Assembly: GCA_030141605.1 (NCBI GenBank)
Contig: JAQGDQ010000566.1
Span: 1 to 64,000, forward strand
DNA: 64,000 bases
Reading direction: 5' to 3'
Origin: Tubiluchus corallicola
Lineage: Eukaryota > Priapulida > Priapulimorpha > Priapulimorphida > Tubiluchidae
Positions 37,557-50,334 of the stretch are shown here, piece after piece (the first letter of the stretch is position 1; every line of letters starts with the position of its first letter). The notes beneath the pieces were generated by a model that searched no databases, had not been told where the DNA came from, and was given only the letters and a program-made list of their open reading frames with translations. Made by a program: the position numbers and the translations under genes.

Positions 37557-37569
37557 TACTAGAAGATGT

Positions 37570-38480
37570 TGGCAGACAGAAGCAAAGCTCGTCTAGACTA
37601 ATTTTTTTAGTTTGGAAACAACTGAGTTCAGGTAGAACTGTTTAATAGACCTTTTATACCTTCAGGTGTGGGTACCTTGCCGTCAACACCTTGGATAAGG
37701 GAAAAAGCACATATTTATCAATGATGACACTAAGGATTTACTGCATAAAAATCTCAGACGACGTGCAAACATTAATAATAAATCTTTGTTGAGTCACATC
37801 ATTTATAAATTTTTAATGGCTTGCTTGGTAGACATAAAACAAGCCAAATCAATTAGTGGTAATTACAAAACAGTGGCTGCAGCTTTACTGCTATGCGCAT
37901 GGTGATAACAGGATTTTTAATTAGGTATAGATTTAGCAGCGCTCAAACACCTGGACCCACCTTCCCACGAGCAGTCTATGCAATGCAACTGTGATGGCTT
38001 CCCTGAATGCTCGCCTAGTTCTACTGTCATATTTACTGTAGGACAACAACTTATAAGTAAAATGAAATTAAAACAATAAATATCACGGCCAGTTCGTTTT
38101 TCTGCCTCTGTTTACTTAGCATACCACAAAAGGTTTTAGTGAATTTCCATTGGTGTAATGGTCAGCATCCTATGTGCTAGAAGGAACATTACGCTGTTGG
38201 CCAGCAGCTGTTTTTAATGCTTAGTCATCAGTGGCAGTCAGTGCTCGTGTTACACAAGAAATTGATATAAAATCTGACACAATTTACTATGAAAATTTCC
38301 TTTTCATTTTATTCTATTTCATTGTGACATTTTTAATGCGTTTATTTGTTTGTTTACCCCCCCCCCAAAAAAAAAAATTGGAAACATTGGTGAAATGCAA
38401 CTTCACCAGAAACAGCAAAATTTGTTGCTTTTTTTGTTTTATGGTGTTATTTAAGCTACAGTACGTCATGTAACACGTAA
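37570..38480. other. Intronic non-coding stretch
   Basis: Contains a C10A11-type run near 38359. No gene recognised. Confidence 0.35.
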
Positions 38481-38507
38481 GCTCAAAGTCGCTGTACTAT
38501 AGGGTTA

Positions 38508-38760
38508 TTGACTTTTCCTGGACAGCCTTGTATGTTTCAGTTTTCTATTTTGTTTCTAATTAAACTTGTGGGAATAGATCCTTATCTTATTTTCGCTAAG
38601 AATTCTGCCAGGTTGGACCACGTGAAACGTCACAAGCTAGACTTTGTTCATCTAGTTTTCTTAAAAGGAATTCGCCTACGGAATAGTTTACCAATTGAAA
38701 AATTTAAAACAGACAAACTTTCTTTTCTCCATTTGCCTTTAAAAGTAGATTGTTGAACCT
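38508..38760 (+). pseudogene. LINE 3'-terminal coding fragment
   Basis: The frame ends in 'FLKGIRLRNSLPIEKFK', which matches the common C-terminal pattern of LINE polyproteins (F..GIRLWNSLP). The preceding residues 'ARLDHVKRHKLDFVH' fit the same region. The fragment has no start or upstream domains. A poly-G run follows at 38765-38777. Confidence 0.55.
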
Positions 38761-39691
38761 AGAGGGGGGGGGGGGGGAGTTCGTACTAAATCAGTATGCC
38801 CCAATTCTAATGATGACTGAAGTAATGAGATTTCAACGAATAGATTCATTGCCAATTTTTCACAATTAAAAGGTGATTTGTTTTCCAGCAATATTATTTA
38901 TGACCCTGTAGCTGCAACAATTCGACTGAGAGTCCCCGCCATTATTTTTTTGATTGTTCAAACTATGACATATACAGAACACTATTATTGGATCAGCTTC
39001 TGTTATTATTGGTACGTAACTCAAGAATTACGCCTCAAACCTAGACCTGCTATTATTAACAACGACATTTTTCATAAACTCAGACCAGGTCATCCATCCA
39101 GTGGCATTCTCTTCAGATTGATGCAGAACTACATACATAAAGTCTATTAAATGCTTTGCTAGTTGATTGTACGTATAATTGCATATTGAATTGTAACCTG
39201 AATTACTTGTATTGTAAATTTTTGACCTTTGAATTAAACACCAGTTATTCAACAATCATACTTTTGTATAACTAATATGATAATGTACATTGATAATTGT
39301 TTCTGGTATGCTTATGCACCTTCTGAGCTTTGTATATATATGTATTCACTTCCTTGGTGTAACAATGCGTAGTAACTGAGTACCTGGTATAAAAAACAGT
39401 TTAGGTATTCAAAAAACCTGAGGTAGAGTTGAGAGAGAAAAGAGGCAGAGAACTATGCTGCCCCTAAGATTTTGTATAAAGTGAACCATAGCTTTGTTGT
39501 TATTGTACTTAGCGTTGAACTAGCAAACAAATTATTTTCTCTACCGAAGCGTTTGACGTAATAAATGATAACGATTGTTTCTCAGTTCTGAACTACAGTT
39601 CTAAAATTCTTTCTATTTTTTTTACTTCAATCTTCCGAAAACTGCAATATATAGAACACCACAGCAGCTGTGGTTTTAATTAATCGGATCT

Positions 39692-39913
39692 TTATTCTCC
39701 GCTCACGTGTTTTTGACAGAGTTTACCTCTTTCTCCATCAACAGAGAAATAATCGTTTGCCAGGCAAAATAGGCTTTGATGTTTCAAGCTAATCAACGTC
39801 CAGCTGCTGCCCTTGGAGGAGGTTTTTCTGTAGGCGATCCCGAAATATACGTAATAGTTGCCGTATAAACAGGCATACCCTTTGACAGCCCCATGTTGAC
39901 AGTAATAACCCAC
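39692..39913 (-). CDS. Unidentified short Cys/Tyr-rich open frame
   Basis: 74 codons on the minus strand beginning after an in-frame stop, with phrases 'GYYCQHGAVKGYACLYGNYY' and 'HQSLFCLANDYFSVDGERGK' and a final 'LCQKHVSGE'. The stop codon overlaps an AATAAA (39691-39696). The even, non-repetitive composition looks more coding-like than nearby frames, but I recognise no family and see no clear acceptor upstream. It lies antisense in the large FN3/TM intron. It could be a terminal exon, a pseudogene or chance. Confidence 0.25.
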   Translation of the reverse strand: MGYYCQHGAVKGYACLYGNYYVYFGIAYRKTSSKGSSWTLISLKHQSLFCLANDYFSVDGERGKLCQKHVSGE

Positions 39914-40639
39914 CTTATTCCATCCATTTAATTAACAAATCCACCTCGGTACCCTCTAGTAGGAAGCTGTCACATTGTCAAACTGCTAATCAGTGCCACC
40001 CGTCTAAAACTTTTATAAACAGCAAAAAACATTTTAGAAAGCTAATACGTGGAAATAAAGAAACTTTGTTTGACCTAGTTTTGGCCACCTTATGTACCTG
40101 TTGCTGCTGGACAGTGAACTGGCGCCCACATTAAGCGTTAGTAAGCTATAATTTTAACACAACATTGTCGTCATCGAAATTTTTGTCTAGGGCTAGTCGA
40201 ATTTTGTCTAGTACATGTGTCGGGCGGCAGTGACGTCACAAAGTGATGTCATTGAAGTGTTGAAATGCACGATCAATCTTTATGCCGGTTATTGAAACGA
40301 ATCCTGGATTTTTATATTACAGGCACAAATAACTGGGACTTATTAATAAAAGAAAGTTTATCTATGTACCATAATAAGCCTTCTCTTAATGTACAAAGCA
40401 GTTCAATTTTTTAACTTTATTTTCAAACACTTAGCTATTTATACTGTATGAATTTCTTTTTCTTCATGTTTGCTTAATCGTTACATGTTTGGCTTTTGTG
40501 AATACATAATTATTGCATAGTTTACTGTATCAATTTCTTTACTGGTCTGCTTATTCATTACCTATTTGGCTTCTGTTAACTACTTAATTAGTCGCATAAC
40601 GTCTATAGGCTCTACCTATATAAACTGTTAGTGTGTTTG

Positions 40640-40735
40640 CAAAATTTACCACTGATGATGATAGCAATAGTCTGTCGAAACGTTTGGCGTGATTTTTGAC
40701 TAAGTGAATTGGAAGTTTTAATAAAGTTGTCTTAT
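40640..40735 (+). mobile_element. Retroelement-terminus-like block with CTGATGA...GAAAC core
   Basis: Contains 'ctgatgatgatagcaatagt' followed by 'ctgtcgaaacgtttggcg', then a TTTTAATAAAG end near 40720. The CTGATGA / GAAAC pair with a 5-bp stem between (gatag with ctgtc) resembles the catalytic core of hammerhead ribozymes carried by Penelope-like elements. An extra T and a G at the expected cleavage position argue that it is not active. Confidence 0.35.
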
Positions 40736-41503
40736 TTTTTAATGTCTTGAAATCATTTTTACCAAATGTGATTACTACTACTAATGAGCCTACAGGCCTG
40801 GGTTTTTATAATAGCGAGCTAGTAATGTCCATTCTGTAGCTGTTTACTTTCGTTTTTTCTGCTTAAAATTTCCCCATCGTCTAATTTTTGCGCAAACACA
40901 GGCTGCTTAAATTATACGCGACTCAAGTAGCAGGCAAATGTTGGAGCCTAAATTGATTTTAGCTTTCATCTCTCCATCAGCCAACACATTTCAACGAGTT
41001 TCCCCGATGTGATAACAAGATGCATTTGCTTATTTTTCAGATCTCCTGCTCCGTTGCCATGGTTACAAAACGCTTAACTTCATTTTTCTGTCAAATATTC
41101 GTTTAATTTAGACGTTATTTTATAAAATGGGAAAGTAATGGGGGTAGCATACAGGTCTAAAATAACATTAAAATCTGCGCATTAATACTAAAATAACGTA
41201 AGCGGAACTACAAAATATTTAGGATTTTGAAATAAGGTTAAACGACACATTTAGTTTAAACATAATTCATTTAGGATTGGATCAGACAGTTTGTACAACA
41301 TGATTTAGGATCCTCACCACAACAGACTTTATACACTATTTACAAGAACATTTACAGTAGGAATAGACTATCCTTAGTTTTTAGTATACTTTAGTATACT
41401 AAAGTTTTACTACAGTGATACATTAGACATTAGTAGAAAATGACGGTTAGTAAATATTAATGTACAATTATTTAAGAATGATGCATTTTATATCAGATAG
41501 AAA

Positions 41504-41760
41504 CTAGTGGAAGCGTTTAGTACATAATATAAAGTCATGTATACATTGGAATATTTTACAGTTAGTAACATAGTTAAATTCATCTTTACCGAATAATAAC
41601 AACTTCAACAGATCATTATTTCCTAAGACAGCTATATTAAGGTTTTCGGGCAGAAGTATTGCATTTAATTTATCAAACATAACTACCCTAGCTAGTTGAT
41701 GCAATGGGCAGTGCAACAAAAAGTTTTCAACAGACTTCAAACGACACATTTGCAACTTAT
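41504..41760 (-). pseudogene. LINE C-terminal fragment
   Basis: The minus-strand frame contains 'LKSVENFLLHCPLHQLARVV', then 'LGNNDLLKLLLFGKDEFNYV' and 'FILCTKRFH'. These match the zinc-binding C-terminal region of LINE polyproteins (C..C...SVEHFLLHCP...R). The probable 3'UTR extends down to about 41270. The upstream reverse transcriptase is absent. Confidence 0.65.
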
Positions 41761-42299
41761 ATATTTCAAATCAAGTAAACGAAGGCCAACACAATTGGAA
41801 AATTGGAAAAAATTTACAAATTTGTATTAAGTATGTAAGAAGATAAGGAGATAAAGATTAAAAGATTAAGTTATATAAACTGTAATTAAAATATTACAGT
41901 TAATTACGGTGTAAAACAAAGCTCATTTTTTTTCAACAAAATCTTACACTGTCAAAAAGTAAGCAGTCATACAGCTTCAACTGCAAGCCCAGCTCGTTTA
42001 GCTAAGACACATATTTTTGTACTGCTGCATGCAGATGCGAACACGAATCTGCTCTTGTAGTGTAGATACTTTTTAATAGCGGAGAACTTCTAATGAATAT
42101 CTCTTTGCATTTCTTTACATTTTTTAGCTTTTTTCTCTCTTCTACTTACATACACCGTGATTTTACCGTCATGTCACCCCTTTTCATTACGCGTCTCTTG
42201 TCTTCCCCTAACAACACACCACGCCTTGCAGTTGGGATTCTTAACTCATTACTTTTTGCTCAGCTGCAAGCTGTTGCGTGTTAATTCCTTACTTGATAT

Positions 42300-42420
42300 G
42301 TAATTGTAAGTAATTTTGTCTTCATTTTGTTTGCTATTGTGCAGTTGTATGTAATTTATCTATGTACACAATTGTATAGTGTTTTTGTCTAGTAAAAATA
42401 ATAATAATGAAGCTATGCTA
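42300..42420 (+). mobile_element. Possible LINE 3' tail
   Basis: T/G-rich sequence ending in 'aaaaataataataatga', typical of a short non-LTR 3' end. The frame before it (42093-42284) is not clearly a reverse transcriptase. Confidence 0.25.
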
Positions 42421-43500
42421 GCACGCATACACTGTTAGATTCTTACAATTCTTGCTTCAGCTGATGTCAGTTCAAAGTCAAAATCATTGTAGGAAATTTC
42501 TATAACGATAGCTTAATGACTTTGTTGGATTAGTTTGTTTGCAAGTAAGAGGATTTCTCTTCCAGGGAAGTTTCTCTTGAAAAAGGTAAATCACTGAATC
42601 CTGTCAAGCAGCACTTATCTCTATAGTACAATTTCACTCGTACAATTGTAGTTGTGCGTTAATGCGCGTTCTTAAGACAAGTAGAAAAGTAAATTGTGTT
42701 TAACACTAAAATCATTGTAGTCGTATAGTCTCAGCTCTAATAAAACGAAACCTAACCTAACTGCCGATTTGTCTGCCTGGCTTGAAACATGGGTCTATTA
42801 CCATGCAGAACCATGTCCGCTCAGAGTAATTGCAACCAATATAAACTTTTCACCTAAACAGTTATCAGGTCTTAGTGCCAACAATTATTGTTCTCCTGTC
42901 GCAACTTGTAAGTAGGTTCTTCGGCCGAATCTATTATTCCTTAATGCTCAGAAAGCTTATGTACGTTCTATCTATGCAACACATTTGTTGAATGCAATCT
43001 GAAAGCTTTAATGTAAGGTATTATGATCGAATTGCAGTAACGTAAAAGCATTTCGCTTGCTATTATTATGTTCTCATGAACTGCAATCATATTTAGTATA
43101 TTCAATTATAATGTCACTGTAAAAGCTTTGGCTCAAATGTAACTTCCTTGATGCACAGTAGCACCCCTTTCGCTGACTTTGCTTGAAGTTATCAACAATG
43201 ACTAGTGCAATGTGAAGAGGAGTGATTTAAAAAAGCTTATTTAGCCTACGGGACACATTCTGCATTTTATTGAAAATGTTTTACAAAGACCTGGTAAATT
43301 GTATTTGGATACTTGAAAAAGATTTGATATTAGTGTTTTGGGTCTACTTTATCGAAAAGCATTATTTTACGTTCAAGCAATATCATTGATTTTTTTCAGC
43401 ACTCGCCATCTTGTATTTTAGCTCAGTATATAGATAATATCAGACATTAGAAAGTACAAAAATTCTTTTTAAGAGCAGTTTACTACACACGGCAAGCTTT
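42421..43500. other. Intronic non-coding stretch
   Basis: No exon or RNA gene recognised up to the polypyrimidine tract at 43495. Confidence 0.35.
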
Positions 43501-43512
43501 TTTTTTGCTTAG

Positions 43513-43690
43513 ACAAAAGGCCAATAGAGAGGCTCAAGTCACACATGGCGCCAACGAGATGTTTATCGTTGAAAAATCGCTGGAAAAAGGAGACGTTTCA
43601 CTCGCCAAATACCTTCCCGCCCCGATGCAAATGGTAGAACACCAGGTAGACGCATCATTTGATGCATTGAAAGCTAAATTTGCCCCATGA
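43513..43690 (+). CDS. Unidentified candidate terminal exon
   Basis: A strong polypyrimidine-AG ('gctttttttttgcttag') precedes a frame of about 58 codons. It contains 'REAQVTHGANEMFIVEKSLE', 'KGDVSLAKYLPAPMQMVEHQ' and 'VDASFDALKAKFAP', then TGA. Composition is protein-like and non-repetitive. I do not recognise the family and find no upstream exon. It could be the last exon of a gene inside the large intron, or a processed remnant. An AATAAA lies at 44571-44576. Confidence 0.35.
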
Positions 43691-43699
43691 TGATAACAT

Positions 43700-46290
43700 T
43701 GGGTTAGGAAATTATAGGTGGAAATCCATCCATCCGATGTACATACGCTAGAGCCACGACCGACAGTCGTTTCAGGAATATTAAAATACATTGTATATGT
43801 TAAGACACTAAATTTAAGCCTCCATAGAAACAACACGTACTGTAAAGCACCCAGGGACCCAGAGCAAAAACGTGCTTTCTACCTACTTTCTTGCTCGTGC
43901 TCTTATTCTCTCTCATTTTCTCTAAAGCTTCCGGCAAAACCACTAGGGAGCCATAATCGTTTTTGAATACGTGCACTTATGGCTTTGAAGAGTAGTGGCA
44001 GCATTGTAAAAGCCATAAAAGCACTCTTCGCTTGTGTCATAATCTCTCATCACTGATGCCACACGAATCACACTTTTTACTATCTCTTATTAAAAATTGG
44101 CGTCAATGATTTATGAGACGGCTGTAATGACCGCAGTTCATATACCAGTTAGAAAAGTCGTAGCACAAATTAAGTTGTCGCACCTTTAAATTTTTAAAAC
44201 TGTGTCACGAGCCCACAGTGTTGTAAATAATACGTGTCGGAGTTCCCTAAATTATTCAGTTGTTGCCTGGGAAAGTATGGATTAAGCCGAAGTCGACTAG
44301 TTACCATAGGTACTAAAGATAAAATAATTAAGGGTATTCCGTACTGTTTAAAAGAAATTCCGTCATATCGGCAGAAAATTCTAGTGAACTTGTTCGAAAT
44401 GCAGTACTATTTGTTTTATTAAAAGCTTTTGTACAGTTGCCCAAAAATAAGCCTACGTATGGCAACAGAGGTTGCGCTGCTGTCGCGAATACCCAAACTT
44501 ATTACACTTTTTCTTCTAAGCAGGACATGCAGACTCGACCGTGCATTTTCGAAGGGGATAAGAACCTTCGAATAAAATTTAATCTATTGTGTATAATTCA
44601 AAAAAGCAGCCAGTAAAAAGTAATAATACAAATTAGTCACACGTGCAGTGATTAATTTCGACTGAAGTTTGTATTCGATGTTTTTTTAATTCACAACCAT
44701 TTCTATTTTTATTCATTTACGGAATTCAGTTGGAAAACTCTAACAGCTTAAACCCAGCCCAAGTGTGCGATCCTCCAAGTTAAGAAGCCATATAATCCCC
44801 CACCACGCAAACTGTTAAAAGTGATCCTTTAAAAGTAGTTTCCTGTTTATTTATACTGGAGACATTCCAGCGTGTCGGAGACGGTAATACTGACTCCTGG
44901 CCTATCTTAACAGTCTGGCCTGGTAGGTAAACAACTGTGGCAAACAGTAATTCACTTCTGTTGCAGAAAAAAATACATGTTGCATAAGAAAGCCAGGTAC
45001 AAAAAGTGCAGTGGAGATTTGCTTGTTTTATAATAAAACGTCAGACATTCCTGCTCTCACTCAGCAGCTTTTTGTAGTAAAGCTATGTTTGTGTATGTAA
45101 TGTAATTTACAGTAAACTTCTCTTTCAGTGTTTACAATATTTCACTCAGGGAGTCACTTTCAAATGATTCCACACAACATGTGGTACATTAGGCGTATTA
45201 ATATTACTACAGACTTCCCTTAAACTCTTAAATACGTATAAATAGTATAAAACTGCTCAAAAACGAACAAGTGATGCATTCCTGTCTGCACTTTTTATTA
45301 AAGCAACACTTTTCTGTACTTTCCTCTTTTTTATACCGTTTTTCAGGAAAAAAACATGTTAGTTCTGACTCACTGCATTGCTGTGCCATAAATTTTCGAC
45401 CTATGCCTGTATCATCTCAGTGACCTTTGACCTCGATCACGATGAGTGTCTTCTCCAGTCTTTATTCAGCTCACACACAGTATATTACAATGACACATGA
45501 CTCAGAGAGCATAAACGGCAACATAGTTTTAAACCGGACTTCCTCAAATAGCCCTCGCATTATTTGTAATATATATTTGTGAATTATTTAAATGCGCATT
45601 TTTTCTGTATTCGGCAGTCAGTCAACACAGTAAGTTTTACAACTCATTGCTAAACTGCGCCACTGAGGCTTCTGTTTTTTATTACGCTACGTTCTGCATA
45701 AATTAACATCACTACCGCTTCTTACTAATGTCGTATCTATTGAAATATCATTGAATTAATGCCCGGGGCAACGTATTTTTTTCGCTAAAGTGACACACAA
45801 AGCCATTTGATTTTAATCCTAAGCTAAAACTGATCAAAATTATTCTTACAGTTTAAAAATGAATTCAGTTTTACTCAATGGCAACAACAAATGCGTAACT
45901 TGTAGCAAAATAATGACTTAACACAGTCTATGCCGCCAGGCTGATTTCTCATAAATTGCATATTAAAGTTTGAGTTTGATGAATAAACAGCGCAGATGTT
46001 ACTTCAACTTTTGTTAAATCAGATAAGCAGGTAATCAGATGTTATGCAGAAACAAATAAGAGCAGGTGAATAAATCTACGGCTTTGCAGCTCCCGCATGC
46101 AAAAACCGCTTTGCATAATCACATTTTGCCCAATAGAATGAAATTTTAACGTTCTTTTAATATATCTATCAATTATGTAAATAGATTTTTTCTTCTTTTA
46201 ATCAATTTTCTCTTTAATCTTCTTAACTCGTAAAAAATCGATGTAAGCAGTTTTATTTTATATTTTTGTATATTGTATTTTATGGCTTAA
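43700..46290. other. Intronic non-coding stretch
   Basis: No further exon recognised; short open frames only. Confidence 0.35.
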
Positions 46291-46296
46291 GACTGT

Positions 46297-46421
46297 GTAA
46301 GTATGTATGCATGTACGTGTGCATGTGTGCATGTATGTGTGTGTGTGTGTGTGCGTGCGTGTGTGTGTGTGTGTGCATGTATGTGTATGTATGTATGTGT
46401 GTGTGCGTGCATGTATGTGTA

Positions 46422-46462
<41 letters not shown>

Positions 46463-46506
46463 TGCGTGCGTGCGTGCGTATGTATGTATGTATGTGTGTA
46501 TGAATT
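46297..46506. repeat. (GT/GTAT/GTGC)n microsatellite
   Basis: Mixed GTGT, GTAT and GTGC tetramers. The Cys/Val and His/Thr frames are artefacts. Confidence 0.95.
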
Positions 46507-46694
46507 AATGTGTGCATGTATGTCTACGAGCTGAAATCAAAGAATAAATTAAAATAAATTAAATTAAATCATTAAAAATACAGTTTAGGTAAGACTGTGC
46601 TTTGGGAAACTCACATACTCTAGTTAAGTATGATTAGATACACGGGCCATTAGGTTTCTGAAGTGATTCAACTATTCTTTGTTTCCCATTTCAG

Positions 46695-46982
46695 TGGCCA
46701 TGTCTGCTCCAGAGAATCTTACAGTGACAGAAATCTCAGGGACAACAGTTTTGCTGCGCTGGGAGCAGAGAGACCCGCTGAAGGTCACACATTACCAGAT
46801 GTCGTACCATCCGCTAGGGGCTCGATACAGAGTTGTCATGGACGTTTCAAATAATAATAAAACTGAATTTATAGTGAAAAATTTGCAACCCAAGACAAAC
46901 TACGAATTGCACTTGACGGCTCATGATAAAACCGGCAACAAAACTCGAAGCCAGGCTTACACGTTTACTACTGGGCTATCAG
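46695..46982 (+). CDS. Fibronectin type III exon of a transmembrane protein
   Basis: One 288-bp exon with phase 1 at both borders (acceptor 'cccatttcag', donor 'gtacct'), the usual arrangement for a shuffled FN3 module. It encodes residues 24-119 of my model. The FN3 pattern is clear: 'APENLTVTEISGTTVLLRWE' (strands A-B, core Trp), 'THYQMSYHPLG' (strand C), 'FIVKNLQPKTNYELHLTA' (the L..L.P.T.Y....A signature of strands E-F), 'YTFTTG' (strand G). Three N-glycosylation sequons are visible (N31, N78, N105). Joining to 52446 in phase 1 gives '..TTGLS-ELQRYQW'. It would be the extracellular domain. Confidence 0.88.
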
Positions 46983-47049
46983 GTACCTGCAACTCACTAG
47001 CTTTTATAAATTTTAAAAGCTTAATCTTTAATTATTTTACATAGCTGTT

Positions 47050-47890
47050 CATTTCTAAGCACTCCAACGAAACCAGCTTTTTTAACACTCCAGCGAAGAG
47101 CAGGCCCTAATTTTGATACTTGGCAGCAACCCGGCTGCAATTTATTTGACAATTGTCAAATCAGCCCAAAAAAATAGTGTAAAGCTGATTTTTTTGCACA
47201 AACACCCAAAAGGACGTCCAGATCAAAATGTTCCAAATCTCCTAAAATTGCTCCCCCCCCCCATGTGGATTAGCTTTGGCGGCCATTTTGAATATAAAAC
47301 CCCATAACTTTTTTCCCCAAAGTGAGGATTTCAGGGGATTTGAATATGTTTTTCTACACGATTTTCTCTGTGTCTGTGCAAAAATTCAGCTTTACACAAT
47401 TTATGTCTGGGTCATACTTTTTTTGACCGGACAATATGGCCAGATAAGAAAAATTCGGAAAGTTTAGCCCCTCTAGGGGCTACAAATTATACTACGATAA
47501 CAAACAATATCTTGGTGACGATTATAAAGATTATCATCATCCTTGGGGTGGTTTTGCTTTCCGAAAAATCCCCTCCCAGAAAGCACCCAAAAGAAGAAAA
47601 AGCACCAAATGGAAATTTCCCAAAAGAGCTCCTTTATTTTACTAAAAAGCAGTTGCTGCAAAGAAATTGTTCTTGAAAACTCTGCTATAGTAATACAGTC
47701 AGGGCGTAATTACCATCATAATTGTTGAACTATGCCTGACTGCGCATGACATCACTGGCAGGAATTGTACGGGTCTGTTGCCATTATCTTATATATCATT
47801 TTATACCTTTTTTATTCGTATTCGTTGTACAGTCCCATCAAATAAACAAACAGATCAACAAGCAAAATAGCATTAATTAACGCTAATAAG
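47050..47890. other. Intronic non-coding stretch
   Basis: No exon recognised. A C10 run lies near 47253. Confidence 0.35.
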
Positions 47891-47899
47891 TTAGTAAGC

Positions 47900-48640
47900 A
47901 ACGTGTACGTATACAATTAAGTGAGAGTAAGATATGTTAATATGGCGTACAACACATTCCTGTCAATAAAATCAAAACAATTACGTTCTAGAGTCCATAA
48001 TATAACTTTTCTAATGAAATTTACAGTCCGTATTTGTTCTTTGCTAGCATTACCTCTTACGTCTAATTTTACAGGAAAATTTTTAGAAAGAAATTTGTCA
48101 TTTGTTTAAAAAGTTTTGTACTTGTTTCAAGTAGATAAAGCAAATTATAACTCATTATAGAAGATACATGGAATCGAGAATTATGTGCAAAGTTATTTCT
48201 GAGACAGTATCTGTGTGATCTAAACTGCAAATTCCAGTTTTCTTTCTGCAATATTCCAAGCTGTACTTATTTTAGAAATTTTACTATCGAGTTTCCAGGT
48301 TTGACCTCCGTAGTAACTGTGACAGTAGCTACGTAAGACAAGTGATTTCAAATCTGTGTATAAGTAGGAAAAATGAGCAATAACGTAATTAGCTCGGTAT
48401 ATAAAATGAGTGCGTCATCATCAGAAATGTCATCATCATCTTGTAAATCAAAAGCTAAAATGTGACTCAAGTGATTGCAAAAAGGTAATGGACTGTTTTC
48501 AAGTAAAAATAGAGGGCTGTGTTGTTTTACTTTACATTTACTTTTTTCCTTGTTATATTGCATATTAGGTAAATTTATATTGAAATGATTACCATAATTT
48601 TTACATAATAGTTGCCATTTATTTACTATACTCACCAATT
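47900..48640 (-). pseudogene. Decayed LINE reverse-transcriptase 3' region
   Basis: The minus strand carries 'NHLSHILAFDLQDDDDISDD' (compare the LINE pattern KHLGH.L...L.DD.DI), then 'LKSLVLRSYCHSYYGGQTWK' in another frame (compare LF..YC.SFYG.QLW). Downstream, W and R phrases continue toward 47900 with stops. It is a broken remnant in the last intron of the FN3/TM gene. Confidence 0.7.
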
Positions 48641-48987
48641 AAATTAATTATATTAGCGCTAGATACGGTCTTATTTATCAGTTTTTTTGTTACATTATCG
48701 AATAGGATTACAACAGGAAGTTTATTACATAAGCACTTTTGCTTATCTTTGACTTAATCGTGTGCATTGACTATATTCAGCACAATGTATATCTTTAATT
48801 TAAGTAGAGGTTTTAATGGGATTAGCCTCATTGTAGTCATAAACGTAAAAAAGGTTAATGTGAAAAATAATTTTTTTATACAACTTACCCTGTTATGGTA
48901 CCCTGGATTCTTTAACATCATATAAGTGATTCATTACCTTCTCTTAGAGTGACTTTCATACATCACTAATTATTAATTACCTTCATA

Positions 48988-49166
<179 letters not shown>

Positions 49167-49169
49167 CAT

Positions 49170-50330
49170 CAATCAATTTTCAGAAAGCGTCCCAGAACGT
49201 TAAATGAATCTCTTCTAACAACAAAAGCTAAAAATATCATAAATTATGCAACTGAAATGAATAACGTTATTACGAACAAGAACATGGTGTCTGCAGGGAA
49301 ATCGTTCAATAATAGATGTTCCTGCTAAGAAATCTGTCTATAAATGATGAGAACTCTGTTAACTTTTAGGCGTTTTTATGAACAACATACATTTGGTGCA
49401 AATTGTCAAGAAATGAGTTCCTCTACACCACGGAAACATAGCAAAACTAGATAGTAACAACTTTCTTCTATAAATTTGCACAAATTTTAGTGTGGCATCA
49501 GTAAAATTTGATTGCGCTAATAGTTTCTTTGTGGTCCTCTTTGCCCCGTTTCGAGTTTGGAAAGACAGTAGGATTAGTTTGATTATATTTCTGTAAAGGC
49601 TTTTAACTATTGGACCATCTATGAGTTCTTCTCATTGTAAATACAACCAACTAAATAAATAAATTCGTTTTGCGAACTTTCCTTGCCGATTAGAATACTG
49701 CTATGAAACTTCCCTGCCAGCACTGTTATACATTTTGTAATTATCACGCTCATTATTTTAAAACTGATAAGATCTCTTTAATTACGAGATCTTAGTTTGC
49801 GCAATAATACAAAGTATCTACATTCCTATATTTGCGACTAGATTCCCGGTCAAATTTTCCAGATTGATTTTTCAAATTCAACTTTTCATACAAAATTTTA
49901 CCAGTACCAATGAAATCGGTACTGCAGCGATTGATTATTTATTACTGATTGATTTTGCTGATTGGGTCATTGTTTTCATGCATCCTTTAACAGATACTGT
50001 CAATAACTGACCCTATATTGTAAGTGGTTTTGGGTTAATAAGCTATCAATTCGTTAATCCAGCTTTAATTATTAATTTATTAAAATTGTTATATAGATAA
50101 TTTTTTACTTCAGTCTCCACCTTAAAGAAGTGCGTTTGTTTAAAATACCTTGGCATTTGTGACAACATTAATAATTGGCCGTAAATGTTTTACCCGCGAG
50201 CATCGCGGATATAAGAAAATCCACATGCTAATTTTTGTCATCATCATTATTATATTAGCTATCCATTTTTCTTAGACATTCACTATGTTAGCTTACAAAA
50301 CAGGAAGATAAAATTCGAAAACTTGCATTG
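49170..50330. other. Intronic non-coding stretch
   Basis: No exon or RNA gene recognised. Confidence 0.35.
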
Positions 50331-50334
50331 TAGG

